Origin: Pegea sp. RAD2-039
Lineage: Eukaryota; Chordata; Thaliacea; Salpida; Salpidae
NCBI GenBank assembly: GCA_034620365.1
Contig: JAQGEQ010000351.1
Coordinates: 124,001 to 188,000, forward strand
Reading direction: 5' to 3'
DNA length: 64,000 nt
Made by a program: the position numbers and the translations under genes. The notes under the pieces were generated by a model. It made no database searches and was not told where the DNA came from. It saw nothing but the letters and a program-made list of their open reading frames with translations. Of this stretch, positions 25,925 to 37,931 are shown one piece after another; position 1 is the stretch's first letter; every line of letters begins with the position of its first letter.

Positions 25925-27930
25925 TGAGCTAGCAACCTAAAAAAAGTAATTGCTAAAAATACATGCATAAAAAAAGCAAATAAATTGAAACGTAATCAGG
26001 TTAAAATATAAAACATTGACCTCAAAAGTAGCTTTAAATTCAAACTTTATATGTGATGCCCAGTGTTTTTAGAAACAACAGATAAATCAGTTTTTAAATT
26101 ATTGTTGGCAGAATAATAAAAAAATATAAAGTAATAAAAATTTTATATTGCTATAAACAACTTTGGCAAAGTTTAATTTCCTAAAGTTTTTTAACTGATT
26201 GAGTTTATTACCACAAAAAATAGTTTCAATATATAGCAACTTAAAAAGTTGTAACTAATAGCTTTGGGGTAAACTTGAAAATTCAAAGATGTTAGAATTT
26301 AAGCTAATTCAAGTTAATAAATATCTGACAAAAATATATAAAATTTTATAATCAACTTTTCTTTTTCAAATTGTTTAAATGACTTATCTATATTCGAATA
26401 TACTCACAAATACCAATAAAAAACATTTAAAAATTCGTTATTAAAATCTTAAACTTATTGATAAATATTTTTAGTTAGTCAAACCGGAATTTAAAAACGA
26501 AGAAGTGGGAAGCTCATGAGATTGTTATCCATAAAAACTTTCTACTTTAGTTGATTTATAACTTTCTCAAAATTACACACGTGTCAAAAACTAATTTCCA
26601 CTTTTGTACAAATCACAAAATGTATAGATGTTGGCAACAAACCCGGCTACTGAACATTATGTCTTTTAAATTAATACCTTTAAACCACTTATAAAAAATT
26701 CAAACTAAACTATTCTTTTGCAAGATGAAAAACAACTAAAAAACAACATGTACTTCAGCTAATTTAAAAAAAGCACTTGATTACTTGAAGTTCACATAGG
26801 GCTCATACATTAAAACTATTTGTTGATCAGACGGTGAAATAAATTAATGATAATCTAAGCATTCTAATAAATGTCTTATTTTCAATTCAAAGATGTTGCC
26901 TGAGCTTAAATGTAAAAAATTACTTATTGATAATCTACAACATTTCAAAAGGTTGTTAACTGTGCTTATAAACAACTCTATTTACAAACTTCAGTAACTA
27001 AAAAGTTTAGGAGGTAAGCTTGACTGACTTTTAACTTCCGAATTAAAACAAAATCTCATAAATCTACATTTTGAAAGTACTTAATGATAAATTATATGTT
27101 TATAACCTTAAGTTTGTTTTCAACGCAAACATCCATAAAATAAAACAACCATTCATAAAATGAAGCTATTGTTATAATTAAGATTTTTTTTTCAAGTATA
27201 AATACAAATATAGTTTAAAAAAAAGTTTAACCAAACACTCTTTCGTATTAGGTTTTTCACGTTAACAGCGCAAACGAAGATGTGTACCAGTATTTAGAGA
27301 GCTATCAGACTTATGTAGAAGCTGAAGCGACGTTGGAATGATTATATGTGAAGAAAGTATTTGATTAAAATTATTTATCAACCTTTAAACCGATTTTAAT
27401 TTAAAGTTTTCTAAGTACATCATATTTTATCTTGAAACCTAACTAATCCTGAAACAAATCAAATCTGCAAAATGCAACCAAAACCATCAAAAACTAGAAA
27501 ACCTTTTCAGGAAACTAATTCTGAGTATCACCAAAAATTATGTTCTGAAAGCCATCATCATAAAAAAAGTCTTAATTTAAAGAATCAAATTATTTGACTC
27601 AATGGAGTTAAAAATCGATCTTTTGTAGAACTGTTTTTATTAGATGAATAATTTCTTTTTTTTTCTATAAAACGAAGCAAAGTAGTCTAATCATTTTTGT
27701 TATCTTTGTATGTTTGTATGATTACTTTACAAAGAGTATCGATGAAACAGAATATTTGATTTATATAAAACAAGATTTAATTCCAAAGTTTATTTATTTT
27801 TTAATTTAAGCAAGTTTCTAAACAAATTTCTTGACTTCCAACAAAAGTTTTATGTCAAACAGTCAGATCTATAATCAAAACTGATTTACATTTTAAATGT
27901 TTAAACTAAATTTAAAGTAATATTTCTCGT
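25925..27930. other. AT-rich spacer upstream of CARS1
   Basis: No complete gene seen. It contains one short GC-richer open segment, listed separately at 27261. Confidence 0.5.
27261..27341 (+). other. Possible orphan exon or gene relic
   Basis: An 81-base island of non-AT-biased sequence reads V-N-S-A-N-E-D-V-Y-Q-Y-L-E-S-Y-Q-T-Y-V-E and ends A-E-A-T-L-E-stop. It is preceded by an acceptor-like GTTAACAG. Composition looks coding against its surroundings, but no partner exon was found within 1.3 kb. It may be the terminal exon of an unrecognised gene, a retrocopy scrap, or chance. Confidence 0.25.
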
Positions 27931-28653
27931 GACGTCATATATCTCGACTTTGCTAAAGCCTTTGATTCTGTCCCACGACAAGCTCATTATTGTTTTACAA
28001 AATTTAAAAATCAACAGCCCTATCTTAAAGTAGATTGAAGAATACTTATCAGGTAGAATCCAACAAGCTCGTGTTGAAAGATCTTTATCTACTCCTAGTC
28101 CAGTCACCAGTGGTGTCCCTCAGAGTTTTGTCCTGGGTCCCCTTCTCTTTTTAATTTTCATTGAAGACTTCATCAGAAGACTAGTAACAGTAAATGGTGT
28201 CGGTGTGTTGGTGTATGCAGATGACAGCAAGCTGTTATCTTTTAATACTTCAAAACTTCGAACTGCTCTACAAACTATAGAAAACTGATCTGTGAACTGG
28301 CAGCTTAGAATCCAGCCTACAAAGTCTGAACGTATAACTTTATCCCGCAAGCCAGCTGCAAATTCCTTCAACCAATGTTATATCAATAGATTTGTTATTC
28401 CACGAATATCTTCGGAGCTAGACCTTGGCATTATCCTATCATCTGACTTTAAATAGCGCATTTATGTTGCCAAAATCTTTTCAAAATCAATCAATCTTGC
28501 TCTACCTTATTGTAAGGAGTTTTAATTATAAGGATCCATGCAATATGTTACATCTTTTGGTTTCTATATTTCTAACTTAATGAGTATTATGTGTTTTGGC
28601 AAAAGGTGCTGTTTTCAGGCACCCTCCTTCGCACTTATTGTAATAAATAAATG
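27931..28653 (+). mobile_element. Degenerate non-LTR retrotransposon (CR1/jockey-like RT) 3' fragment
   Basis: Reverse-transcriptase motifs lie in shifting frames: Y-L-D-F-A-K-A-F-D-S-V-P-R (motif A), a relic of G-V-P-Q-S-V-L-G-P-L-L-F (motif B) and V-Y-A-D-D-S-K-L (catalytic Y/ADD motif C). Stops and frameshifts break the frame. The 3' end is a GC-richer hairpin-like stretch (AGGTGCTGTTTTCAGGCACC) followed by TAATAAATAAATGAATA, a simple-repeat tail typical of CR1-like elements. The minus-strand fragment at 37932 shares this 3' end. The element is inactive. Confidence 0.8.
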
Positions 28654-30155
28654 AATAGAAAGTTTAGAAGCTTACAGCAGTTTACAACAAAATACCAAGT
28701 ATTGACTAGCAAAGCTACATACTTTAACAATTTGTTTTAAGCAAAGTTTGGATTGTTTGAAATCATTTATTGCTGTGGCTTTAGGCATATTTTTTCTAAA
28801 AGCTTTATTTACTTTGGAGTTTGAATTAAATGGGTTATCATTTAGATTACAGCTATTCAGAAGTTAATAAAATCACTTGATGCTGTTTAATGTTTTTTAA
28901 TTCCGATCATAAATAATATTTATTTTTCATAAATTTTGATACCTCAGTTTTAATGTTTAAAAAAGCTTTTGCTACTTTTACTTAACACCAAATTATAAAA
29001 AAGTCAAAATCGTCAAGTTTCAAGAATCCGCAAGGAGGCTTGACTTTCTAATTGCTTCGATTGCGTAGCGTCGCTAAGCAACATTCGAAAATTGTTTGTG
29101 AAATTGGATCGGTCGCTAGGAGAGAGGCAAGCATGTACATGATCATCAAAAGCAATTCATGAATGAAAAAAGCTTTTAAATCGATTAATTTAATTCATTT
29201 GAAAGTTTCAGTTGCTTGCTCAAGAGTTTATTTAGATCATATGTTTATTGACTGTCGGTTAATTGGAAAATTATTCGATAAAAAGATTTTGTTGTTTATG
29301 TTTAGAAATTAATCTCGAAAATACAAGTTTATTTGGAGGTTTTTTAATATTTGTAGCTTTATTTGTGTTTAAAATGATGGTTGTGTTTTATTTGTTATTT
29401 TACTGGTTAATCCAATGATTCTGTTGTTTTAGCTTAAGTAAATTTTACAAAGTGAATAATCACAAAAAGCTTCTTCAACTTGTTCAATTTTGAAATGAGA
29501 TAAATGATTGATAAAACTTTGAATTAATCAAAAAGTTTTTAACAATTTTTATAACATCTTTTTTAAAACAAAATTTATATTTTTTTTAGTTTATTAGTTT
29601 TGTTGTTGTTTTGAAACCAATTTTCCTTCAAAATTACTTTCTTTCTTTCTTTCTTTCATTTAGAAACTAATGATGTATGACAAGTAAAAACTTTTTTCTT
29701 AGTAATATCATCTTTTGAAACTTAGTCAAAATTAACAAACTTTTGTATAGAATATCAATTTATTTACATGCAAATAATTGAAATTGGTAAAACAGATATT
29801 TTCAAAATGTTTTTATCTTCTCATATTTCAAGGCTTACACACCTTAGAAAACACCTTTAATAATTTGGTCAAACCATTTAAATTAAATGATTAAGTAATT
29901 GGTGGTGTGGTTTTTAGGGTCTATCAGTCTAAACTTTTAGCACTTTTGCAAAACTTTAAATGTAAGCGTGCAAAAAATAAGTTGAATTTTTAAAATTGAT
30001 TATTTTTTGAAATCGAAATATTTCGTTTCTTCCTAGTTCTAAATAACAAAAGCCAATAAAATAAACTTTTAAAACAAACTAGATTAGTTTTGATAATAGA
30101 AGTTTATGTTTGAAGTAAATTCAACTTTTCTTCAGGATGTTCAAATGATGTTAGA
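28654..30155. other. AT-rich region upstream of the 30-kb gene
   Basis: No coding exon recognised. A GC-richer island at about 29010-29150 (containing GCGTAGCGTCGCTAAGCAAC) could be a promoter or 5' UTR exon of the gene starting at 30156; this is inference. Confidence 0.4.
29637..29657 (+). repeat. (CTTT)n microsatellite
   Basis: About five CTTT units in AT-rich spacer. Confidence 0.7.
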
Positions 30156-32566
30156 ATGATGGAGGTCACTCCAAGTAAGATTTCAATTCAACCGATTGGA
30201 ATTCCAATCAAAGTTGTTCAAGTGACAAATGAAATCAAAGTACCAAAATCTCGTCATATTCAAGAACTGAAACCAATCATCACAATTCCAGACAATGCTT
30301 CAAAATTTCTACAAAACCATCGACAAACTTCAAACATTCAATTAAACAAAACCTCAAATCATCCACGAATTCTATTCACTAGACCTGTACCTCCTTCTTC
30401 CACTCCCAATCCTTCGATCATCAGAAGAAGACTCATTTCAGGAGAAGAACAGAGAAAAATCATTAAACGATTTGAAGTCTGGCCAGAAGATCAGGAAAAT
30501 AAAGAAGTCCCGACCCACGTGGGAGCAGTAAACCGGCCTACAAAGTGCTTTTTTGTTAGTAACTCTAAAACCGCTCAGCCGAGCACAAGGCGTAAAAAGC
30601 AGCGACGAACAATTAACCCTCGAGTGCAAAAAAGGGTCTTGGCCGGGACTGAAGACAACGTTTCCGGCGAAGCTGCAAACATTTCTCCGAAGATAAAGCC
30701 GATCATTTTCGATGTATCGAAAGACAAGTTGACAGCTGCTTGGTTGTCGTTGGTTAAAAGCGTGAAAGTCGCGCGAGATATGACTCGAAATAAAGGTCAA
30801 CGTGTCTTAGGTACCTCTCAGGATACTCTTTTTGAGTTCTCTGTTGAAAATCCGAATTCAAAAAGTCTTGAAAGATCAGATTCAAAGAGTATATCGCGTC
30901 CTGCATCCGGAGAAAAAAGATCCGCATCCAGTAGTCTCTCATCTTCATCTTCTTCTTCCTCCCTTGCCTCAAATGATGAAGATCATCCTCAAACTCTTCC
31001 AAGTAAAGAGGAAAGTCTTCAAGAGGAATCTTTCAGGTAAATTTTTCTTCAAATAATCACCGCGCTTCGTGACGTCATAATCGCGCGAGTAATCTTTGCT
31101 TTTATAGAAGATCTTTTATCAGGTAAACAAATTCGTCTCGCGTACTTCACGCTTCGCTTCTTTCAAGACACTCCTTCAACACGGCTCATGTAGTCACTGA
31201 TGCGTATCCAACTTCAAATCTTCTACACGACATGCTAGATCCACATCCTTCAGATCTTTATTTTCTGGCTCTTTTTAATTCTTGATTTGTTAATTCAGAA
31301 GATCTTAATCTAGATATTGAAAATTTCATTTAATTTCAACACTTTAGTATCAAACACTTCAAATTGTTTGAGAAGGACACGTCACACTAGTAAGGTGCTT
31401 TGTAGCGAGCGACATTTGATATCTTTTCAACTTTTATTATTTCTCATTCTAACATTTTACAATTTCCTATTGATGCATCAACCTGGCTCTTCACCACATA
31501 AATAGATAAAATCAAAACTGGCACCTTGACCAGCAAAAACTCCTCGGCCAGTAACTTCTGGTGGAAGGTGCTAAGGAGACGCGCGTCTTTTTGCGGCAAA
31601 TCACTGAATCTGTTGATAACTTTGGAGCAGTCTTCCTCTTGATGTTTTTGATTCTTTCTTTTGATCTTTCCAATCATCTCTTTAATCTTCCTTCACCTAA
31701 TATTCCTGATCTTCAATTTGATCATCTTCCTGATCTTCCTAATTTTTCAGGAGCACTCCTTCTGCTCCAACAACCAAAAAACCTCCTCGGATTTTTCGCG
31801 GAAAGAAGCTACAACGTCGCGACGACCCTCTTCTGACGTCACCACATCTTTCATCCACCTCCAAGAGTCCTGCGTCCTCGTCTTTCGGAGAAGTGCTTCC
31901 GATGAAGATGAGATCCTTCCCCAAATCCTTCTGGCAACAACCCAATCACATCAACCCGACATCCTACTGTGTCCTACCACCTGTCCAATCTCTCTTTAAA
32001 AACCACAGCGGCGATGACGTCACAAGTCAGTCGCGAGCATCACGTGATGAGTGACATCATTAGCTGTGTTGTAGATATTCGTCCGATAGAAGATCAAATC
32101 CAGGAAGATGTGATCGTGAAGACTGGAGACACAGATCTCTTGATGAGACTTTTTGATTCATTGGATTCAAATGATTCTAAATCTGGTGAGATAAAGATCA
32201 AGCGATCTGTGAGGTCAGCAACTTTTTTGGTTTTTTTTCCATTTTGTCACGATCCATTTTCGTAGATCGAAAATCAACCTTCGAAACACAAACCGCGCGA
32301 AGCTTGGTTTCGATGACAACCCCTACATCATCGAGTCTATCAGCGAGAAGTTATTATCGAGGTTATCGATCAATCGTCACCTCAGCGGGTCTGATGACGT
32401 CACTGACTCAAAGTTGGAGGAAAGTCTGTTGAGAAATAAAAATATGATTGATGACGTATATGCCGCGATTACGCCGTCATTACGTCATGAAGTTCTACCT
32501 CAGCTAGTCCCTGATGGTGGCGAGAGCTTTTCTCAGCTTTTGTCTGAAGTTGTTTCAGTTTTATAA
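30156..32566 (+). CDS. Unrecognised multi-exon protein (basic, Ser-rich N-terminal half)
   Basis: I do not recognise the family. The first exon (30156-31036) encodes 293 residues. It has a basic stretch (RRKKQRRT), a segment DKLTAAWLSLVKSVKVARDM and a poly-Ser tract. The next frame-keeping pieces are a 15-nt microexon (31108-31122) and an exon from 31168 that reads HSFNTAHVVTDAYPTSNLL and stops at about 31285, unless it is spliced at a GT near 31190. Downstream, a good exon chain ends at a TAA: ?-31629, 31751-32025, 32075-32213, 32266-32566. The C-terminus includes GFDDNPYIIESISEKLLSRL. The 31190-31629 region is unresolved, and this could be two genes. An AcceptorAG precedes the first ATG (30135), so a 5' UTR intron is likely. 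Confidence 0.55.
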
Positions 32567-32668
32567 TTTTTATTTATTTTTTTATTCATCTTTTTTTTTA
32601 CCTTTTTTTTAATTCCACTTTTTTCCGCTTTTTTGTTCAATTTTTGAAACTTTTTTTGTTAAAATGTG

Positions 32669-32674
32669 AATAAA
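32669..32674 (+). promoter_or_regulatory. Poly(A) signal downstream of the 30-kb gene
   Basis: AATAAA about 103 bases after the stop at 32566. Confidence 0.5.
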
Positions 32675-33340
32675 CAATTTTAATCTTTCAAAATGAGTTT
32701 CAGATTTATCTCTTTATGAAAATATCGACATTTTAAACACGCTGTAAATATGACAAAATTATCAATTTCTAAATAATAAATTTTTCAAAAGGGAGTTAAA
32801 TTATTCAGTTTTAAAATGTCCCCAACAAATTATATTTGTTTGAAATCATTTCTAATTTATCAGAATTTGATTTTCAAAACGATTTTTAAACTATTCAAAT
32901 TTCCTGAAGCTACAAAACTAAAGTTGGATTTGAAATTTAAAAAAGAAATTAGTTGTTAATCAGAACAAATTTGTCCAAAGCAAATAGAATTTAAAATTGT
33001 CTAAAAGAGAATGTGAAAACGGTTTTAATAACACTTTAAGTTAAGTGGAACAATTTAATTAAATTGTTGGTGGTTTGGTTACATTTGATCATTTATTAAT
33101 ATTATTGAAGCAAAAATATTCTTGTAAAATTGTAACAGTAAAAAGCAGGTGGTGATAAAAGGTGAATAAATAAATTATTGATAACTTTACAGTTTCTTTA
33201 CAGCAAAGAAATTGAATTCTTCTTGAAATAAGTAGATGCTAGAATATGAATGAGCAAAAAACTTATTTTTTATAGTGACGTCATAATCACAACTTTATGG
33301 TAAGTAATTAAAGCTTGAGAATTTGAAGCAAAATTTCAAA
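32675..33340. other. AT-rich spacer
   Basis: No gene seen. One TGACGTCA at about 33276, shortly upstream of the small gene at 33341, may mark its promoter or 5' UTR; a GTAAGT follows at 33300. Confidence 0.45.
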
Positions 33341-33894
33341 ATGGCTAAAAAATATAAAAATCATTTTATTATCAGAGTTTTTATCATACTCTTTTATTAT
33401 AGTTTCTTTTGGGGGTTAGATCTTCTTCATTTATCTCTTGACAAGGCTTGTTTAGCTGTAATGTATTTGTCTAACTTTATTCTTCAATTTATTAGAGAGT
33501 TAGCAGGTATTTTATAAATAAGTTTTTTGAATAAAATTATCTTTTGTGCTTCTTAAAAAAGGTTTTCTTTAAGCAACTGAAATCTACAAATTAATATTTT
33601 ATTTTTTATATCAAATTCTATAATTAACTAATAAGTTTTACTCAATAATTCACTAATAAAATGTTTCCATTTACTTATTTGTAATATACTAAATTATATT
33701 TGAATATTTGAATTCGACATAAAGACGGGAAATAAGTGATGCAGATCAGTTTGTGTCTTTCAGATGAACTAATTGGCTGCGACATTGCGAGTGCAAAACC
33801 ATTTCCAAGCCCCAAATGTCGATGCGTAAGAAGTCCTGCAGATACGCCAGAAGACTTTTGCTTGGAAGATGAACACTTTAAAAACAATCTGTAG
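33341..33894 (+). CDS. Small membrane-anchored or secreted Cys-containing protein, unknown
   Basis: Two exons, 33341-33506 and 33764-33894, join in phase to give 98 aa. The N-terminus MAKKYKNHFIIRVFIILFYY and following residues form a hydrophobic signal-anchor or signal peptide. The tail is hydrophilic (ELIGCDIASAKPFPSPKCRC then a PEDFCLEDEHF segment) with four cysteines. The second exon is clearly more GC-rich and coding-like than its surroundings, which supports the call. Family not recognised. A short transmembrane protein or peptide precursor is possible. Confidence 0.5.
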
Positions 33895-34311
33895 ATGACA
33901 CCTTGTGACGTCATCGCTTCTTAGATAAATGAGGAAGTAGTGAAAGTGAACGATGCCGGGGTGTATGCGTGATTGTAATTATTTGTGAAGTTTTATGAAT
34001 ACAATTTTGATGAAATTTGGCTTTAAATTTTGTTTATCAAAATAATTAAATTAAAAGTTTTGACTTTTAATACAGGATTTCAGTGTATATAAATACTTGA
34101 TAGTTTTATCAAAAAGCTTAAAATAGTTTTAAAAAGTTTCCAAAACTTTAAAACTATTAAAAAAATTTTTTAATTTATCAATTAAAAGAATAAAAAAATA
34201 ATAATTAAAAGATTATTACTAAATCATATTTTACGGTTAAATTACATCAGTTTAGCCGGTTAATTAGTCAAATATTATAAATATATTTTTGTAACTCATT
34301 CTCTTCGTAAT
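33895..34311. other. Spacer before the tRNA pair
   Basis: A TGACGTCA lies just after the preceding stop (about 33905). The remainder is AT-rich with no feature. Confidence 0.5.
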
Positions 34312-34385
34312 GGCCGGTTAGCTCAGTTGGTTAGAGCGTCGTGCTAATAACGCGAATGTCGCGGGTTCGATCCCCGTACTGGCCA
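34312..34385 (+). tRNA. tRNA-Ile (AAU)
   Basis: 74 bases. Acceptor stem GGCCGGT pairs with ACTGGCC and the discriminator is A. D-loop TTAGCTCAGTTGGTTAGAG, anticodon loop TGCTAATAA with AAT, and T-loop GGGTTCGATCCCC are all canonical. It sits 16 bp upstream of tRNA-Asp. Confidence 0.96.
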
Positions 34386-34401
34386 TTTTCTCTTTTCTCT
34401 T

Positions 34402-34472
34402 TTCTCGTTAGTATAGTGGTGAGTATCCCGCCTGTCACGCGGGAGACCGGGGTTCGATTCCCCGACGGGGAG
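34402..34472 (+). tRNA. tRNA-Asp (GUC)
   Basis: 71 bases. TTAGTATAGTGGTGAGTA D-arm, anticodon stem CCCGC/GCGGG around the loop CTGTCAC (GTC), and the T-arm CGGGGTTCGATTCCCCG. The acceptor stem TTCTCGT/ACGGGGA uses two G-T pairs. A T-run (TTTTTT) follows at 34475, suiting Pol III termination. Confidence 0.95.
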
Positions 34473-34868
34473 GATTTTTTATTTTATTTAAAATGTACTT
34501 TTAAACCCAAAATATATATTTTTTTCATTTGATTTAAATTAATTTTTTTACGTTTAAAATACTTTTTTAACAGCATAAAATTGATGAATGAGGTGCAAAC
34601 AATTCATCACATTTAAAGCTTCCAATAGAAAACTTAAGAAAATAGTAAATGGTGATAATAAATTTTAATAACTGTACAGAAAAAATTTTACACCAAAACA
34701 CTTTCTTTACGCTGAATAAATTATAAGTAGACGGCCTTTAAAACTTTTCGCGTAAATTATTGATCAGTGAAAAATATTTTATAAATTTTATAGTAATATA
34801 ACAATCAAAAAGTTGTATTTTGTCTGTTTTCCAGAAGTTGAAGATTCTGCTTGCCAGTCACTAATCAG

Positions 34869-35775
34869 TCATAATAGGATGTCAAAAATACAGTTACGAA
34901 AATAAAGGGCGCGACACGGACAGTTTCTACAAAACAAGAAAGGTGAAAGATAGAAAATATTACAGATGGGATAGCAACGTCGCATAGACTTTGGAAATTC
35001 GTTGGTATTCACCTTAGCGTCGCTTGCTGCGTCTATTACCTTGTTTTTTACAAGTATATCAAGTATGCTGTCTCTAACTTCTCGTATCATATAGTTTTAC
35101 TTTAATACTTAGTTCAGAAGTCCTTGAGAGACATTTATATTTGCAAATATATCTGTTGCCTTACAAATGTACCAGTGAAAGTTTTTAATTATGGCGTTGA
35201 GGATATTCTGTTTTACTATACTGAAACACTTCCAACTATTGATTGCTTTGTTTGTTTGCGTTGTCTGATTTCCTCTAGCAGCTTAAGCAAAAAGTCCGGG
35301 AGATGCAGAAGATTAGCGGTAAGAACGTCTTAGCGAAAGATTCCTCGTTTGAATTTCATTTTAGTCGAGACTTTAATCTTTTTCCAGATGTAGGCCAGTT
35401 TTACATTGAATTTTTCAAGAATTCAAGGGAAGATCAAAGAATAGGGCGATTCTAATCTTTAAGTAGTCGATTCATACCATAATAATATCTTACTTTCAGT
35501 ATGTATTTATTCCTGGACCATTTTATTAACCAGGAGCTGGTCTTCACAATCGCCTGATCCTTTGCGACACCTCTTTAGTTGCTCTCTTAAAAATGCTCGT
35601 GCGTTCTCTCGGGAAGAATCTAAGTAATTAGTTCAAATAAAGTACTTAAGTAGGTATCTGGTTGATAGTTTTTTAGATCTTTTGTTTCTTCTGACAATAA
35701 GAGTAGGTATGTTGCTCCTGTAAGCCAACATTGTACATTAGTTAACAAATCCATGAGATTATTCAATTGGTTTGC
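34869..35775 (-). mobile_element. Degenerate non-LTR retrotransposon RT, minus strand
   Basis: On the minus strand a broken reading frame gives Q-C-W-L-T-G-A-T-Y-L-L-L-L then K-N-Y-Q-P-D-T-Y-L-S-T-L-F-E-L-I-T (about 35770-35635). This matches the W-x-x-G-x-T...N-Y-R-P-I-T-C-L-S-T-x-Y-K-L-x-T block of LINE reverse transcriptases. R-C-R-K-G-S-G-D-C-E-D-Q-L-L-V-N-K-M-V-Q follows (about 35570-35510), matching the downstream C-R-R-G-S-R-G-x-x-D-Q-L-L block. Further decayed segments run to 34869. Stops and frameshifts are numerous. The RT type differs from that at 27931. The clade (R2-like?) is not certain. Confidence 0.65.
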
Positions 35776-36595
35776 AGTCGCCTTATGTGGTACATATTAT
35801 TATAGGATTATTATAATTTTTTTATACAATTTATCTTCATCATTAAGCTTGCCCATACAATTTTTATAGCAAGTAAAATTATTTGACATTATTTCTGTTT
35901 TTTTTTTAAACTCAGAAGTCATTTTTATTGAAAGCCAAATTAGGTAAGCTCTCAAATTTAACCTATTAAAGCATGTTAAATTATATTTGAGTGAAATTAT
36001 TTTTATTTATTTAGTTAATTGTTAATTCATTATAACTTTTCGTTCATTTTGTTTAATTTTGATTTTAAATATACTCACTAAAATAACGAATATTTGTCTT
36101 GATTACATCTCCAATCTTAGCTTAATATTATTTTTATATTGTTAAATAGCTTTTTAATTAGGAATATAATTATTATATTTGATAGTGTTAGCAACAATTG
36201 ATTTTTTTACTTTCATTAAAGATTTCCTTATTCTAGTTTTTTATAATATTTTAAGTTTTTTATTATTTTTATTTTGAAATAGTAATTATAATTTCATCTT
36301 TAATATTTTACAATTATTCTGAAAAAGAAGGACTTGATTGGTTTGATGATGAATGATATGTTACCATCTCATTTTTCTGCTTATTCTGTTTTCTATTCCT
36401 AATTTTATTATACTTATACCTTTGAAATGTTCAAATTTTTTTCACTATTTATGTTACTTTAGATTTTATTATTTCTCTGAATATTATTTTATGTTAACTA
36501 TAAGAGAGTTGATAAAATTTATTAATTTACTTCAATTTTGGTGGCATTTCAAACATTAAATCTAATTTGATGACAATTTCAGGAACTGAAATTTT
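35776..36595. other. AT-rich spacer upstream of mL49
   Basis: No gene seen. Very T-rich; the small plus frame 36353-36559 has only AT-driven hydrophobic codons. Confidence 0.5.
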
Positions 36596-37307
36596 ATGAA
36601 AATGTTAAGATTGAAAATCTTCAAAGAGTTGATTCCTCGTTCAACTTTCTATCAAAGATTTTCATCAGAACAACATCCAAAGTACATCATCTCAAAAGAA
36701 GACTTCAAATTTGTTAAAAGACTTTTACCTCCATCACAAATCCCAGATCCTCCAAAACGAGACTCTTATCCAACCCCGTCGGGATGGTGTCCTCCATCTG
36801 GTCAGCAACAACATTTCATGTTTGATTAAAAATGTTTAAAAATTAAAATTTCGAACTTTCTTAAACTTCTAGGTTTTCAATTTGCTAACTGATGACGTCA
36901 TCAACAATTGTTTGTTTTCATGAACGCAGAGCAACCACCAGATCGCTCTTATTACGTCACAAGGACTAAATATCATCTCTTTCCTGTTGATGAGATTGCT
37001 GAAGACTTCAAATTTGAAATCAAGCCAAAAATAGCTCACGATGACGTCATCAGCATTGATGAGCCTCAAATGCTAACAACAGTGAAAAATATAGAGGGCG
37101 ATATCGCGGTTAGTGACGTCATTACTTGCTTGTCACGTCATCACTAAAGATGACTCTTAGGAGCTTGTGGAAGATCTTCGGAAGATAGTGGCTCCTGTTT
37201 GCGAGTATGATCCCGCGATAAGCTTTGATGAATCAAATGGAATTGTTTACGTTAAAGGAAGCTACAGTGACGTCATCACGCGATTCCTTCGCGATTGTGG
37301 ATTTTAA
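36596..37307 (+). CDS. MRPL49: Mitochondrial large ribosomal subunit protein mL49
   Basis: Mitoribosome component, 176 aa. Exons: 36596-36800, 36930-37108, 37161-37307. The diagnostic block LPPSQIPDPPKRDSYPTPSG then WCPPSEQPPDRSYYVTRT matches the vertebrate LPPSQIPEPPKHEHYPTPSG. The conserved end NIEGDIAELVEDL...GIVYVKGSYSDVITRFLRDCGF also fits. An N-terminal presequence-like MKMLRLKIFKELIPRSTF precedes it; the second Met at 36602 is an alternative start. The 52-bp second intron carries two GACGTCA-type cores right after the donor. Confidence 0.92.
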
Positions 37308-37344
37308 TTTAACTTTATTTCGATTTTGTTATAAATTTGGATGA

Positions 37345-37350
37345 AATAAA
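37345..37350 (+). promoter_or_regulatory. Poly(A) signal of mL49
   Basis: AATAAA 38 bases after the stop codon. Confidence 0.6.
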
Positions 37351-37931
37351 ATTATTTGGAGAAATTTAGCTGGAAATAGTTTTTCAAAGTTTTGATTTTT
37401 TCTGTTTGGAAACACTTTATTATTCTCAATATCTTTGAATCTTGATAATATCACCAAATTGTTTCATGACATCTTTTACAAATATCAGATTTACTTAATA
37501 TGTTAGTGAGTTTCAACTATTTTACTGAAAAAAGACTTTTATTTGTATATCGAAGCAAGAGGTGATCTCCTGGAGATCGAGATATTTTTCTAAAACCAAC
37601 TAATCTTACTTCAGCTCAACATCTATCTTCATGTAATTCCAACTAACTAAGATGAGCTCAATGGAATTATGCTAAATTATAAGATGAAAATTATCTTTTT
37701 CACAACACCTTTTAACAATTCTTCGAATAATTTTTTTGGGAAAAACGTAAAAGAATAATTATCAGCTGCCAAGCAGCCTAGAAAGAATTTTTCTCCTGCT
37801 TGCCGCGAGAATTGTTGAGAAAAGTTGCCTCATAATTTTAATGATAATTTGCCTAATAATTCTACGAATGTTGCTTCTCTTTTAAATTATTTTTGATGTT
37901 GGATTACTTCATAAAATTTAAATCTTTAATA

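Noticed and set aside
34341..34532. 63-aa plus frame MLITRMSRVRSPYWPFSLFS
   Set aside because: It overlaps the tRNA-Ile and tRNA-Asp genes and is a chance frame.
35124..35333. 69-aa plus frame MRDIYICKYICCLTNVPVKV
   Set aside because: Antisense to the degraded reverse-transcriptase relic on the minus strand.
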